A stretch of 30,561 bases of DNA from Methanomicrobiales archaeon. GTDB taxonomy: Archaea; Halobacteriota; Methanomicrobia; Methanomicrobiales; Methanoculleaceae. Below the pieces are notes generated by a model, which did no database searches, was not told the DNA's origin, and worked only from the letters and a program-made list of their open reading frames with translations. The translations under genes and the position numbers were made by a program. How positions within the stretch are numbered: the stretch's first letter is position 1; each line of letters begins with the position of its first letter. This document shows, piece by piece, positions 15,430-25,585 of this stretch. Where the stretch lies: NCBI GenBank assembly GCA_019136335.1, contig JAGVUK010000158.1, positions 1 through 30,561 on the forward strand, read 5' to 3'.

Positions 15430-17043
15430 TCAGACGTATCTCCCCATCAGCAGAGGCCGGTCGCCATCCGTCTCGTTCGTCTCGGGGACCAGGGTGATGT
15501 TGATCGGCTCCGACGAGTTCACGGTCGTGCGGTTGGGCTGATAGCCCTCAAGGGTCAACTCGACCTCGTGGTCTCCGGAGGGCAGTCTGTCCATCTGGAA
15601 CAGCGTGGTCCCGTGAACAGCCCCATCCACCGAGACATTTGCGCCCCGCGGGACTGAGTCTACGGTTATGCTCATCAGTATCGGGCGAGGTCCGCTTATC
15701 GTGCCGGGTCCCTCCCGTTCGAGGTTCACCACAAACGTCATCGATGCGGATATGTCAAGCGTCGTCGTATAGGGCCTGAAACCATTCTTCTCCAGTTTGA
15801 TAGGGCAGATCCCTGCCCGATCGAAGGAGAGCGTCGCTGGCGTCCGGCCTCGCGACTCGTTGTTTACAGAGATGTCGGCCCCCCGGGGGACGGAGTTGAG
15901 CCGAACGGTATACAGTTGAGGCGCAGCGTCTGATCGATTCCCAGGCGAGCATAAGTAGACGTCGTAATTGCCGGTCCGGTTGTCGGACCAGACAATGTTG
16001 TTGCCGTCGACATCCGGCCAGACCGGGCCGGCAAGATCGGCGAGGATCCGCGTTTCGGTCTCTGTCGAGAGGTCGTACGCGGAGACTCCGTAGCCGTCGC
16101 GCCCTCTCGACCAGACGATTACGTTGCCGGAGATCCTCGGCCAGAGTTGATGTGCAGGCTCTTCGGTGATCCAGGTCGTGTTGCCCGACGAGATGTTGTA
16201 GCAGCAGATGTCGTAATCCCCCTCCCTCCACTCCGACCAGACGACATAGTCTCCCGAGATCACCTGGTTCCTTCGCATGGCGGGGAGATCAGTGATCTGT
16301 TTTCGCTCGCGTGACGTCAGGTTGTAGAGGTGGATGGTATAGCCCTTCATCCCGTGCTGCTCCGCCCAGATGACCCGATCGCCCGATATCGACGGACAGG
16401 TTTCGTCTTTTCGTGAGTCGGCTACCACATCCCAGTCACCCGAAGAGAGGTTACCGTAGTAGATATCCATATTTCCGTCCCTTTTGTCGTGCCAGACGAT
16501 CCCGTCGCCCGATATGGCCAGGGTCGACTCCCGCTCCCATGTTATCTCCTGTGACTCGCTCGTCTGGTACGGCATGGCGGGGTACTGCGTGATCTGGGCG
16601 GTTGTGCCGCTCTGGATGTCGTACACGCGGATGCACGGAAAGAACTGGCCGGAGGAATCGCTCAGGTCTTCAACCCACCCGATCCAGTTGCCGGAGATCT
16701 CCGGGTGTGTCAGGGGCGAGAAACGTTCGATGATCCTCTCCGCGGACCGGTTTGCAATGTCGTAGAGATACAGGCTCACGGTGCCGCCGCGCTCAACCTC
16801 CATCCATAGTATCCTGTTGCCTGATATGCGCGGCAGGATCTGGTCATTCGTGCTGTTCGTTATCTGCACAACCTGGAAGTTGTCTGCACCTTCCCCTGCC
16901 CCCAGAGCCGCCCGTGGTGCAGGGTCTGAGCTGTCGACCAAAACCGCATCGCCGGGCTGCATGCCCAGGGCGGTCGCAGAGATCATGACTACGAGGAGGA
17001 AAAATCCGACAATACGGCAGATTCGGGTCATGCCGATCTTCAC
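15430..17043 (-). CDS. secreted seven-bladed beta-propeller protein with two PEGA domains
   Basis: 537 residues. A signal peptide covers about 1-27 (ICRIVGFFLLVVMISATALG). Seven TolB-like blades follow between about 60 and 368, each with ISGxxIVW and a YDI/YNLSS strand: blade starts near 71, 115, 177, 218, 262, 303 and 344. Two PEGA domains (about 377-443 and 457-521) carry the SVPRGAxISV motif, G-TP or GTT, and a G(F/Y)xP turn. PEGA domains are known from surface proteins and are thought to bind the cell envelope. The chain lacks enzyme motifs and probably acts in binding at the cell surface. The start is GTG 17043 or ATG 17031; a box A sits so close that a transcript would begin about at the GTG. 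Confidence 0.8.
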   Translation of the reverse strand: MKIGMTRICRIVGFFLLVVMISATALGMQPGDAVLVDSSDPAPRAALGAGEGADNFQVVQITNSTNDQILPRISGNRILWMEVERGGTVSLYLYDIANRSAERIIERFSPLTHPEISGNWIGWVEDLSDSSGQFFPCIRVYDIQSGTTAQITQYPAMPYQTSESQEITWERESTLAISGDGIVWHDKRDGNMDIYYGNLSSGDWDVVADSRKDETCPSISGDRVIWAEQHGMKGYTIHLYNLTSRERKQITDLPAMRRNQVISGDYVVWSEWREGDYDICCYNISSGNTTWITEEPAHQLWPRISGNVIVWSRGRDGYGVSAYDLSTETETRILADLAGPVWPDVDGNNIVWSDNRTGNYDVYLCSPGNRSDAAPQLYTVRLNSVPRGADISVNNESRGRTPATLSFDRAGICPIKLEKNGFRPYTTTLDISASMTFVVNLEREGPGTISGPRPILMSITVDSVPRGANVSVDGAVHGTTLFQMDRLPSGDHEVELTLEGYQPNRTTVNSSEPINITLVPETNETDGDRPLLMGRYV

Positions 17044-17060
17044 CGGCGCACAATATGTAT

Positions 17061-17074
17061 CTCATAATATAATA
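17061..17074 (-). promoter_or_regulatory. box A for the beta-propeller/PEGA gene
   Basis: Minus-strand TATTATATTATGAG. With the usual ~26-base spacing, transcription would begin near 17043, giving a leaderless mRNA from GTG 17043 or a 12-base leader before ATG 17031. Confidence 0.5.
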
Positions 17075-17136
17075 CTATCCATATAGATATGGGATGATGC
17101 CCCGGTGCTGCCGGACCCGGTTGGCGGACGCCCCTG

Positions 17137-17208
17137 CGGGCGGCAACGCTCCCGGTAGGAAACGCCGAACGGGCAGGTGACTGGCCTGGCCGGGAGCGTT
17201 GCCGCCCG
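17137..17208. repeat. perfect 19-bp inverted repeat with 34-base loop
   Basis: CGGGCGGCAACGCTCCCGG at 17137-17155 is exactly complementary to 17190-17208. It lies in the 247-bp gap between divergent genes, upstream of the transglutaminase-like gene. In RNA the stem would be very stable. It has no T-tract, so a simple terminator is unlikely. Confidence 0.9.
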
Positions 17209-17290
17209 GGAAGATGCATGCGGCCGGCCGGGATCCTGAGGCAAGGTATTTAACTGCCGTCGTATCGACACTGCGGCCGGAGGCGATTGT

Positions 17291-18493
17291 ATGACCCTCG
17301 TACCAACCCTTCTCCGCCGCATCGTGATGTGCTGGCTGGTGATATTGCTCTCGCTGGCATCCTGCTCTCTCCCCGTTCTGGGAACCGATGGTTCCGGGGA
17401 TCTGCCGCCGGGGCACCCGGGCTCCCCTCTCCTGACCTCCGTGGAACATAGGACCGATTATCCTTTAGCCTGGCATAACCTGAGGCCTACATGGTTCCTG
17501 AACGTATCGGACGTCCAGTACACCGTGCGGAACCCGACGGCAACACCTGTCTGGGTCCGGCTCACATCGGAGTACCCGGGCTACAGCACCCCGACCGTCA
17601 GCGTATCGGAGGTCGGTGCCGGGAGCACGGCCACGTTCGACCACTTCGTCGTCCTGGATCGCGAGGAGATTCAGGAGATCAGGGCGCCGGCCAGGGCAGC
17701 CATTCACTACAGGATCGAGTACTGGGATGGCGGCAACTGGACCGTTCATGACGAGCAGACGGACCTGGTCACGTTCTACCCGATGGACCAGATGGTATGG
17801 GCCACGGAGGATCCGGGCGGGGAGATCACGATCTATCACGGGCTCATCGCCATATTCGTGACCCCGCAGTCCAGGGGGGTGGCGGAGCTGGTGGCGAAGG
17901 CAAAAGAGCGGGCGACGCGGGAGTTTGACCAGAGGTATGCAGACTACGGGATGGAGCGGACGTTGCCGGGCTATGTCCTTCCCGACTGCAGGACAACCTA
18001 CGGCGATACAAAGAACCGTACGGCGCTGCAGGTCAAAGCCATTTATAACGCGTTGAAATACGACTATAATCTGAGTTACGTCGATGCGCCGGTAGCGTTC
18101 GGCATGGGCGACTCGCAGCGCGTCAGCACCCCGGACGAGTCGCTCGCAAGCGGGAGCGCAAACTGTATCGACGGTGCCGTCCTCTTCGCCTCCGCGATAG
18201 AGCGGCTCGGCATGCAGCCGTACATCGTCATCACCCCGAAACACGCCTACGTCGCATGGAAGACCGATAAAGCCGGAACGGAGGTTGATGCTCTCGAAAC
18301 GACATTGGTAGGCTCTAGTGAGTTTGAGGAGGCGTATGCCAAGGGAGCAGGGATGTGGGAGGACGACTTCGGAAGGATGGAGTTGTACCAGTCGTTGTTC
18401 GACCAGGATTTGTCGCGCGAGGAGTACGATTCGCTCTGCGTTCTTGTGGAGATCCGGTGGCTGCGGTCTCAGGGCATCTTACCGATGAAGTGA
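17291..18493 (+). CDS. secreted transglutaminase-like (papain-fold) protein
   Basis: 400 residues with a signal peptide (about 1-31, IVMCWLVILLSLASC). Residues ~60-165 look like a beta-rich Ig-type domain (VQYTVRNPTATPVWVRLTS). The C-terminal half has the transglutaminase-core triad: Cys292 in SGSANCIDGAVLFASAIERL, His318 in KHAYVAW and Asp333 in EVDALETT. The spacing and the helix after the Cys are typical of the family, which includes proteases and cross-linking enzymes; which reaction is performed here is not known. The protein is probably exported and acts at the cell surface. It diverges from the propeller/PEGA gene, and the inverted repeat at 17137-17208 lies in its upstream region. Confidence 0.75.
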   Translation: MTLVPTLLRRIVMCWLVILLSLASCSLPVLGTDGSGDLPPGHPGSPLLTSVEHRTDYPLAWHNLRPTWFLNVSDVQYTVRNPTATPVWVRLTSEYPGYSTPTVSVSEVGAGSTATFDHFVVLDREEIQEIRAPARAAIHYRIEYWDGGNWTVHDEQTDLVTFYPMDQMVWATEDPGGEITIYHGLIAIFVTPQSRGVAELVAKAKERATREFDQRYADYGMERTLPGYVLPDCRTTYGDTKNRTALQVKAIYNALKYDYNLSYVDAPVAFGMGDSQRVSTPDESLASGSANCIDGAVLFASAIERLGMQPYIVITPKHAYVAWKTDKAGTEVDALETTLVGSSEFEEAYAKGAGMWEDDFGRMELYQSLFDQDLSREEYDSLCVLVEIRWLRSQGILPMK

Positions 18494-18806
18494 GGTCTCT
18501 GCCCCCTGCACCGGGGTTCCCGGGACCGGCCGGAGGGAGAGGGGCGCAGCGCCGCCGGCGTCTCCGGAGCCTCCCGGGCCGGCGAACGGTGATCAACCAT
18601 AGCCCCGGGGGGAGGGTGCGGGTTCGTCGAAAGGGCAGGCCCATTCCCCTCCGTGCGACCCCGCCCCGGGGCCCGATCGCTCTTATCCCGGCACCGCCCG
18701 CCTTCCCCTCAGAGTCCCCCCGGACGATCCCGCTCCGGCGTAACCGCCACCCGTGCCGGCGCATCCTCACCGGATCCACCCCCTCGACCAGAATGTTGAT
18801 ATAGAA
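18494..18806. other. stretch without recognisable gene
   Basis: A GC-rich gap after the transglutaminase-like gene that turns sharply AT-rich from about 18790 into the acs promoter region. No coding, RNA or repeat feature was recognised in the GC-rich part. Confidence 0.5.
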
Positions 18807-18828
18807 TATACATTATTAATAATGTATA
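18807..18828. promoter_or_regulatory. perfect 22-bp palindrome at the acs promoter (operator and/or box A)
   Basis: Half-sites TATACATTATT (18807-18817) and AATAATGTATA (18818-18828) are exact inverses with no spacer. The right half ends 14 bases before ATG 18843. The sequence can serve as a TATA element, and its symmetry suits a dimeric regulator. Binding there would block transcription of acs. Confidence 0.7.
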
Positions 18829-18842
18829 ATTGGGGTAATAGG

Positions 18843-20741
<1,899 letters not shown>

Positions 20742-20751
20742 GCAACCAACC

Positions 20752-20760
20752 CTTTATATA
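20752..20760 (+). promoter_or_regulatory. box A (TATA) for tbp
   Basis: CTTTATATA, close to the archaeal consensus. Its centre is about 26 bases before ATG 20783, which predicts a leaderless or nearly leaderless tbp transcript. Confidence 0.6.
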
Positions 20761-20782
20761 CTCTTTTAAATATGTTATAAAT

Positions 20783-21346
20783 ATGAATGAGCATAAGCCA
20801 GAGGAGTCCCTCAAGATAGAAAACATCGTTGCTTCAGCGAAAGTGACTGATTCTCTTGATCTCCCCTCCCTTGCCTCCCAGCTGAAGGACGCGGAATACA
20901 ATAAAAAACGGTTCCCCGGCGTCGTTCTCCGTATGCAGGACCCGAAGATCGCCGCGCTCGTCTTCGGTTCCGGCAAGGTCGTCCTGACGGGCGCAAAGAG
21001 CATCGACAACCTCTCGCGGGGGCTGGAGATCCTTGCCGACCAGCTACGGGCGCTCGGCATCGATATCCCCGAGGACCTGACTTACAAGATCCAGAACATC
21101 GTCACGTCCGCGGACCTCGGGACGCCGATCAACCTAAACAAGATCGCCGTGGGTTTCAACCTGGACAAGATCGAGTACGAGCCCGAGCAGTTCCCCGGGC
21201 TCGTCTACCGGCTTGACGACCCGAAGGTGGTCGTCCTCCTCTTCGGGTCCGGCAAACTGATCATCACGGGCGGCAAGGTGCCCGAAGATGCGAGACGTGC
21301 GGTGCAGCGGATCCTCTCCGAACTCTCTGGTCTCGGGCTCATCTGA
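20783..21346 (+). CDS. tbp: TATA-binding protein (TBP)
   Basis: 187 residues, the normal archaeal TBP length. The protein recognises box A and, with TFB, recruits RNA polymerase. The two direct repeats are plain: repeat 1 with IENIVASAKV, KRFPGVVLRM, PKIAALVFGSGKVVLTGAKS; repeat 2 with IQNIVTSADL, EQFPGLVYRLDDPKVVVLLF and GSGKLIITGGK. The FPG phenylalanines that bend the DNA are present in both halves. There is a short acidic N-terminus (MNEHKPEES) and no unusual C-terminal tail. The start has no Shine-Dalgarno but lies where transcription should begin. Some methanogens have several TBP genes; whether this is the only one cannot be seen here. Confidence 0.95.
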   Translation: MNEHKPEESLKIENIVASAKVTDSLDLPSLASQLKDAEYNKKRFPGVVLRMQDPKIAALVFGSGKVVLTGAKSIDNLSRGLEILADQLRALGIDIPEDLTYKIQNIVTSADLGTPINLNKIAVGFNLDKIEYEPEQFPGLVYRLDDPKVVVLLFGSGKLIITGGKVPEDARRAVQRILSELSGLGLI

Positions 21347-21367
21347 ACTCCGGTGAATATTCTCCTC

Positions 21368-21372
21368 TTTTT
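21368..21372 (+). terminator. T-tract after tbp
   Basis: CTCTTTTTGGG shortly after the tbp stop; oligo-T tracts alone can end transcription in archaea. No stem is obvious. Confidence 0.35.
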
Positions 21373-21775
21373 GGGACCCCCGGGATGCTCCGCGGGCTTT
21401 TGGCCCGGCAACCCCCTTTTCGCGCAACGCCGCGTCACCGCAAAACCCGGTGGCTTCGCATGCTCGCCCCCGGCCGGCACACCCGTTGTGCCGCAGATGT
21501 CGCCGGGGGGCCTGTCGCTTCCACCCGAGAGCCGCCGGTCCCGCCGCGTAGAGGGAACGGGCACCGGGGCGGGTGCGAGGGCACCGTATACCGGAGCCGG
21601 GGTCGCCGACCGGGTTTTTCTGGCTGATCCGCACCCTGCCCCTCTCTCCCGGGGGTCACCCTCCCCCCCCGGGGAAGCGCGATTCGGCGAAGAAAAGAGA
21701 GATCGCATCGACGCAATGCCCTATTGATTCTCTTAAAACCATCATAATCGCCAGATCTCCCATTGAAATAATAAT
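21373..21775. other. stretch without recognisable gene
   Basis: GC-rich, with C- and G-runs (for example around 21640-21680), then AT-rich from about 21720 as the promoter region of the regulator gene. No coding or RNA feature was recognised. Confidence 0.5.
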
Positions 21776-21784
21776 ATTTTTATA
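21776..21784 (+). promoter_or_regulatory. box A for the winged-helix regulator
   Basis: ATTTTTATA in an AT-rich block; the predicted start of transcription near 21808 leaves a short leader with GGTGA before ATG 21825. Confidence 0.5.
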
Positions 21785-21824
21785 GTCAGATTTAAAACAA
21801 TAGATACTACTTGATGGTGAACGG

Positions 21825-22205
21825 ATGAGGTCAGACAAGGTACGATACTTTACGCCACGCGACGAAGAACTCGCCGAGCTCCTCATGGGCATCGGCATCA
21901 AGAGAAACGTCTCCAAAGTGCTCGTATATCTTGCAAACACAGACGAAGCGACGTCCCGCGATATCGAGCGGGGCACCGATCTCCGCCAGCCCGAAGTCAG
22001 CATCGCCATGCGCTACCTCAAGGAATGCGACTGGATCGACACCCGCGAGAGCAAGTCGGAGAGCAAGGGGCGGCCGGTGAAGATCTACATGCTCTCCCGT
22101 CCGATAACCGAGATCATGGATACAATCGAGAGAGAAAAGAAGAAAGAAGCCCGGCACCAGTTAGACCTTATCCAGAAGATGCGGGAATGTATATCAATGC
22201 AGTGA
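21825..22205 (+). CDS. winged-helix transcriptional regulator
   Basis: 126 residues. Residues ~15-95 form a winged helix-turn-helix: a leading helix (ELLMGIGIKRNVSKVLVYLA), the HTH (EATSRDIERGTDLRQPEVSI then AMRYLKECDWI), and a basic wing (SKSESKGRPVKIYML). A charged C-terminal helix (IMDTIEREKKKEARHQLDLI) probably mediates dimerisation. It resembles the TrmB/ArsR-like regulators of methanogens; the target is unknown. No ligand-binding domain is present. Its last 12 bases overlap the end of rpiA on the opposite strand, so the transcripts converge. The 22-bp palindrome of acs is a possible but unproven kind of target. Confidence 0.75.
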   Translation: MRSDKVRYFTPRDEELAELLMGIGIKRNVSKVLVYLANTDEATSRDIERGTDLRQPEVSIAMRYLKECDWIDTRESKSESKGRPVKIYMLSRPITEIMDTIEREKKKEARHQLDLIQKMRECISMQ

Positions 22206-22892
22206 GACGACGCGGCACCCGGTCTCCTCGCCGACGATAACCGTTATCTTTTCTTTATAGGCTGTAAAAAGACCGCACTCCAGCGCACCGGGGATGGCGG
22301 CGATCGCTGCTTCCAGGTCCCGGGGCTCTCCTATCGCCCCAAAGCCGCAGTCGAGGATGAAGTTGCCGTTGTCGGTGACGACCGGGCCGTCTTTCTTCAC
22401 CCCTTCCCGGAGGACCGGAGCGGCCCCGAGCAGAGAGAGGCGCCGGGAGACACCCGCGACGCCGAACGGGAGCACCTCGACGGGGACGGGCGCGTTCAAG
22501 GTATCGACCATCTTCGTCGGGTCGACGACGATGAGCACCTCCCGGGCCGCGTCGCAGACGCACTTCTCCCGGAGGAGCGCCGCTCCGCGCCCTTTGATCA
22601 GGTTCAGGCCCGGGTCGACCTGATCGGCCCCGTCGATGGCGATATCGAGTTCAGGGTGCTCGTCAAGGCTGGAGAGCGGGATACCATACCGGCGTGCGCG
22701 GATAGCCGCCTGGTAGGACGTCGGGACGCCGGTGATGCGGAGGCCTTCCCGGGCGATCCGCTCGCCCAGTCGCTCCATCGCAAAGAAGACCGTCGACCCG
22801 GTCCCGAGGCCGACGGCCATTCCGTCTTCGACCATCGCGGCCGCCCGGTACCCTGCGTTCCGCTTCGACTCTACCTGTCCTGCTGCAGTCAT
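22194..22892 (-). CDS. rpiA: ribose-5-phosphate isomerase A
   Basis: 232 residues, normal length. The enzyme interconverts ribose 5-phosphate and ribulose 5-phosphate in the cytosol, linking pentose supply to nucleotide and amino acid synthesis. The phosphate loop GLGTGSTV (about 28-35), the DGADQVD motif (about 88-94), the active-site KGRGAALLREK (about 100-110, with the catalytic acid nearby), and VTDNGNFILD are all intact. The start overlaps the surE stop by ATGA, showing translational coupling to surE. The last 12 bases overlap the convergent regulator gene. Confidence 0.93.
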   Translation of the reverse strand: MTAAGQVESKRNAGYRAAAMVEDGMAVGLGTGSTVFFAMERLGERIAREGLRITGVPTSYQAAIRARRYGIPLSSLDEHPELDIAIDGADQVDPGLNLIKGRGAALLREKCVCDAAREVLIVVDPTKMVDTLNAPVPVEVLPFGVAGVSRRLSLLGAAPVLREGVKKDGPVVTDNGNFILDCGFGAIGEPRDLEAAIAAIPGALECGLFTAYKEKITVIVGEETGCRVVSLH

Positions 22893-23692
22893 GCCTTACT
22901 CTCCGTTCCTATGCCGTCGAATATGCCCCGAAGCTCATCCGTCGCCCCGAACGCCGTGCAGTCGAGTGTGATGGGCGTGATGGAGACGTTGCCCTTCTGC
23001 ACCGCGTGAACGTCGGTCCCCTCCTCCGCATCCTCGTGCAACGGCCCGTCGATCCAGTAATACGGGCGCCCGCGGGGGTCGAAGCGCTCCTCCACGCCGG
23101 TGTAGAAGAGTTTCTCGGCAAGACGGGTGATCTCGTAGTCGCCGCGCACCGGTGTGGGGATGTTCACGTTGATGACGTGAGCGTTCCCGGGGAACCCGTT
23201 TGCAAGGATCCGCTCGCAGACCTCGCGGACCACCCGCTTCGCGTCGCTGAACCGGTCCGTGGCCCGTGACGGGTCGTCGAACTTGTCGCCCTGGTCCTCC
23301 ACCTGGAGCGAGAAGGCAAGGGACGGCACCCCCTGGTTGGACGCTTCGAGAGCGGCGCCGACGGTCCCCGACGTCATGATGGACTCATACGAGAGGTTCT
23401 CACCGATGTTGATGCCGCTGACCACGAGGTCCGGGTTCAGGCGGAGTGCAAACAGCCCGATGATCACGGCATCGGTCGGTTTCCCGCCGACCGAGTAGGC
23501 CGGCACGCCGTTCATCGTCACCTTCGTCGCCCGGATCGGCTCAAAGATCGAGATCGATCGCCCCACGGCGCTCTGCTGGGTGGCGGGCGCGACGACCATG
23601 ACGTCGGCGATCGGCGCGAGCGCCTCATAGGCTGCCCAGAGACCCGCGGACGTGATCCCGTCGTCGTTGGTGAGCATAATCTTTGGTTTCAT
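22889..23692 (-). CDS. surE: 5'/3'-nucleotidase SurE
   Basis: 267 residues. SurE is a metal-dependent phosphatase that removes phosphate from nucleoside monophosphates and some other phosphoesters. The metal site TNDDG (8-12), the conserved Ser region (APATQQSAVGRSIS), SGINIGEN and SGTVGAALEA are present. The C-terminal part (YYWIDGPLHEDAEEGTDVHA then VQKGNVSITPITLDCTA) is the usual SurE ending. First gene of the surE-rpiA operon (ATGA overlap), which joins two steps of nucleotide sugar-phosphate turnover. The start ATG is 82 bases from the divergent mfnD start. Confidence 0.93.
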   Translation of the reverse strand: MKPKIMLTNDDGITSAGLWAAYEALAPIADVMVVAPATQQSAVGRSISIFEPIRATKVTMNGVPAYSVGGKPTDAVIIGLFALRLNPDLVVSGINIGENLSYESIMTSGTVGAALEASNQGVPSLAFSLQVEDQGDKFDDPSRATDRFSDAKRVVREVCERILANGFPGNAHVINVNIPTPVRGDYEITRLAEKLFYTGVEERFDPRGRPYYWIDGPLHEDAEEGTDVHAVQKGNVSITPITLDCTAFGATDELRGIFDGIGTESKA

Positions 23693-23696
23693 CCTT

Positions 23697-23704
23697 GTTT
23701 ATAG
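23697..23704 (+). promoter_or_regulatory. possible box A for mfnD
   Basis: GTTTATAG in the short divergent gap between surE and mfnD. Transcription would begin near 23727, about 48 bases before ATG 23775. Confidence 0.35.
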
Positions 23705-23774
23705 GGTTGTTCCCGCGCATCAAATACTTGCCCGATCGTCAGGGTCAAGTGCCTGGCAGCCAACCTTTACTGCG

Positions 23775-24662
23775 ATGAAGGTTTTTCTCGCCGAATACTC
23801 CGTGTGCAACGACCCCGGGCTCGCGCCCGAAGGTGCCGCCATGCTCGCCGCGATAAGCGGGAGTTTTGACCGGTGCGGCTACGACGTGGTGACGCCGGAG
23901 GGGCCCGACCTCGAGGACGGGATCCGGAGGCTCGCGCCGGGGTGCGATGCAGGGCTGGTCATCGCGCCGGACCACCTCCTCTTCCGGTACACGCACCTCC
24001 TCGAACAGGTCACCCACAACATCGGGTGCGGGAGCATGAATGCGGCTGTCTGTGCCAACAAACAGCGGACGGCGGCGATCCTCGCCCGGCACGGCATAGC
24101 GGTCCCGCCCGGGGCCGGCAAGGGGCGCCGGGTCGTCAAACCGGTGATGGGCTGCGGGGCCCTGGGGGTCAGGCTGACGGACGAAGAGCCGGGCGCCGGG
24201 GAGTTTGCCCAGGCTTACATCGAGGGGGAGGCGTTGAGCGTGAGCCTTGTAGGGAGCCGGGTGACCGGCAACGTCTGCGAGTACTACTCGGGCAACCCGC
24301 CGCTCCTGCTCAGCGTCAATCGGCAGGAGATCGCCGTCGCGGACGACGGGAGTTTCCAGTACCTCGGGGGCGAGACGCCCGTCCACCCCGACAGGGAGGA
24401 GGAGATCGTCGACGTCGCTGTCCGGGCGATGAACGTCCTCGGGTGCCAGGGGTATGCCGGGATCGACGTCATCGTCGGAGACCGCATCTACGTGGTCGAC
24501 GTCAACCCCCGGCCCACGACCAGCCTGGTCGGTATCGTGGCGATCATGGAGGAGGAGATCGCCGATATCCTCATCAAAGCGTCGCACGGCAAGGCGCCGG
24601 CGGAGGTGCACCTCTCCGGGAGGGTAAGGTTCGATAAGGACGGGAGGATCACCCGGGCATGA
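23775..24662 (+). CDS. mfnD: ATP-grasp ligase, tyramine--L-glutamate ligase (MfnD) type
   Basis: 295 residues from ATG 23775 (MKVFLAEYSVCNDPGLAPEG). The ATP-grasp fold is shown by VVKPVMGCGALGVRL, the EGEALSVSLV loop and the metal-binding end GYAGIDVIVGDRIYVVDVNP followed by RPTTS. MfnD joins glutamate to tyramine with ATP in methanofuran biosynthesis, and the coupling to the next gene, mfnF, by an ATGA overlap supports this choice over other ATP-grasp ligases. The upstream extension of the frame to 23652 would run into surE and lacks features. Cytosolic. Methanofuran carries the formyl group in the first step of methanogenesis. Confidence 0.82.
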   Translation: MKVFLAEYSVCNDPGLAPEGAAMLAAISGSFDRCGYDVVTPEGPDLEDGIRRLAPGCDAGLVIAPDHLLFRYTHLLEQVTHNIGCGSMNAAVCANKQRTAAILARHGIAVPPGAGKGRRVVKPVMGCGALGVRLTDEEPGAGEFAQAYIEGEALSVSLVGSRVTGNVCEYYSGNPPLLLSVNRQEIAVADDGSFQYLGGETPVHPDREEEIVDVAVRAMNVLGCQGYAGIDVIVGDRIYVVDVNPRPTTSLVGIVAIMEEEIADILIKASHGKAPAEVHLSGRVRFDKDGRITRA

Positions 24663-25585
24663 TCGGCATCGACATCGGCGGTGCGAACCTCAAGGTCGTC
24701 GACGACGCCGGCGTGCATATCCATTACTGCCCGCTCTGGCAGGGTGCGCCGCTCGCCGATCTCCTCGAACCCTACGCCGGATCCGCTGCCGTGGTGATGA
24801 GCGGGGAGCTCGCTGACTGTTTTGCAAGCAAGATCGAGGGCATCCGGTGGATCGTCGGGACCGTCCAGGGGGTCATCCCCGGCGCCGCCTTCTACGGCAC
24901 CGATGCGGCGTTCCATATCCGGCCGGTCCCGGACCTTGCCGCCGCGAACTGGCTGGCGTCGGCCGATTACCTGCGGGAGGAGTACGCCGACGCAGTCCTC
25001 CTCGACGTGGGGAGCACCACCGCCGACGTCATCCCCTTAAACTGCTTCGAGAGCCTCAAAGGGCTGACCGACACCCGGCGACTGCAGAAGCAGTACCTCG
25101 TCTACACCGGGATGCTCAGGACGAACGTCGCGACGCTTCTGTCGTCGGTCACGCTGGACGGGACGGTGACCCCGGTGAGCACCGAGTACTTCGCGGCCAG
25201 CGCCGATGCGCACCTTGTGCTCGGCCACATCGCTCCCGCGGACTACGCCTGCCCGGCACCGGACAACGGCGAGAAGACCGTTGACGCTGCGCTCCGGAGG
25301 CTTGCCCGGGTTGTCTGCGCCGATATCGATGAGATCGGGAAGTCCGGGGCCCTCCAGGTTGCCCGGCAGTTCTGGGAGGTCCAGCGGAGGGTGATCGTCC
25401 GCGCGGTGGGGCGCGCACTTTTCCAGAGCGATGCCGGGCGGGTGATCACGGCCGGCATCGGGGCGGACCTCTTTGCCCGGGAACTGGGCGGGGTCACGCT
25501 GACGCAGGAACTCGGGGAAGTCTCGGATGCGCTGCCGGCGTACGCGGTCAGGGAGGTGGCGCTACGGCGGGCCGCCTGCGACTGA
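24659..25585 (+). CDS. mfnF: methanofuran biosynthesis protein MfnF (hydantoinase/oxoprolinase-like fold)
   Basis: 308 residues. Two ASKHA-type phosphate loops are clear: GIDIGGANLK (3-12) and LLDVGSTTADVIP (about 118-130), with ELADCFASKIEGI between. This is the family long labelled 'H4MPT-linked C1 transfer pathway protein'; MfnF couples the aminomethylfuran diphosphate to gamma-glutamyltyramine in methanofuran assembly. The C-terminal ITAGIGADLFAREL supports a complete domain. The start overlaps the mfnD stop by ATGA. The stop overlaps a CTG codon that opens a further gene (CTGA), extending the coupled operon. Confidence 0.85.
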   Translation: MIGIDIGGANLKVVDDAGVHIHYCPLWQGAPLADLLEPYAGSAAVVMSGELADCFASKIEGIRWIVGTVQGVIPGAAFYGTDAAFHIRPVPDLAAANWLASADYLREEYADAVLLDVGSTTADVIPLNCFESLKGLTDTRRLQKQYLVYTGMLRTNVATLLSSVTLDGTVTPVSTEYFAASADAHLVLGHIAPADYACPAPDNGEKTVDAALRRLARVVCADIDEIGKSGALQVARQFWEVQRRVIVRAVGRALFQSDAGRVITAGIGADLFARELGGVTLTQELGEVSDALPAYAVREVALRRAACD

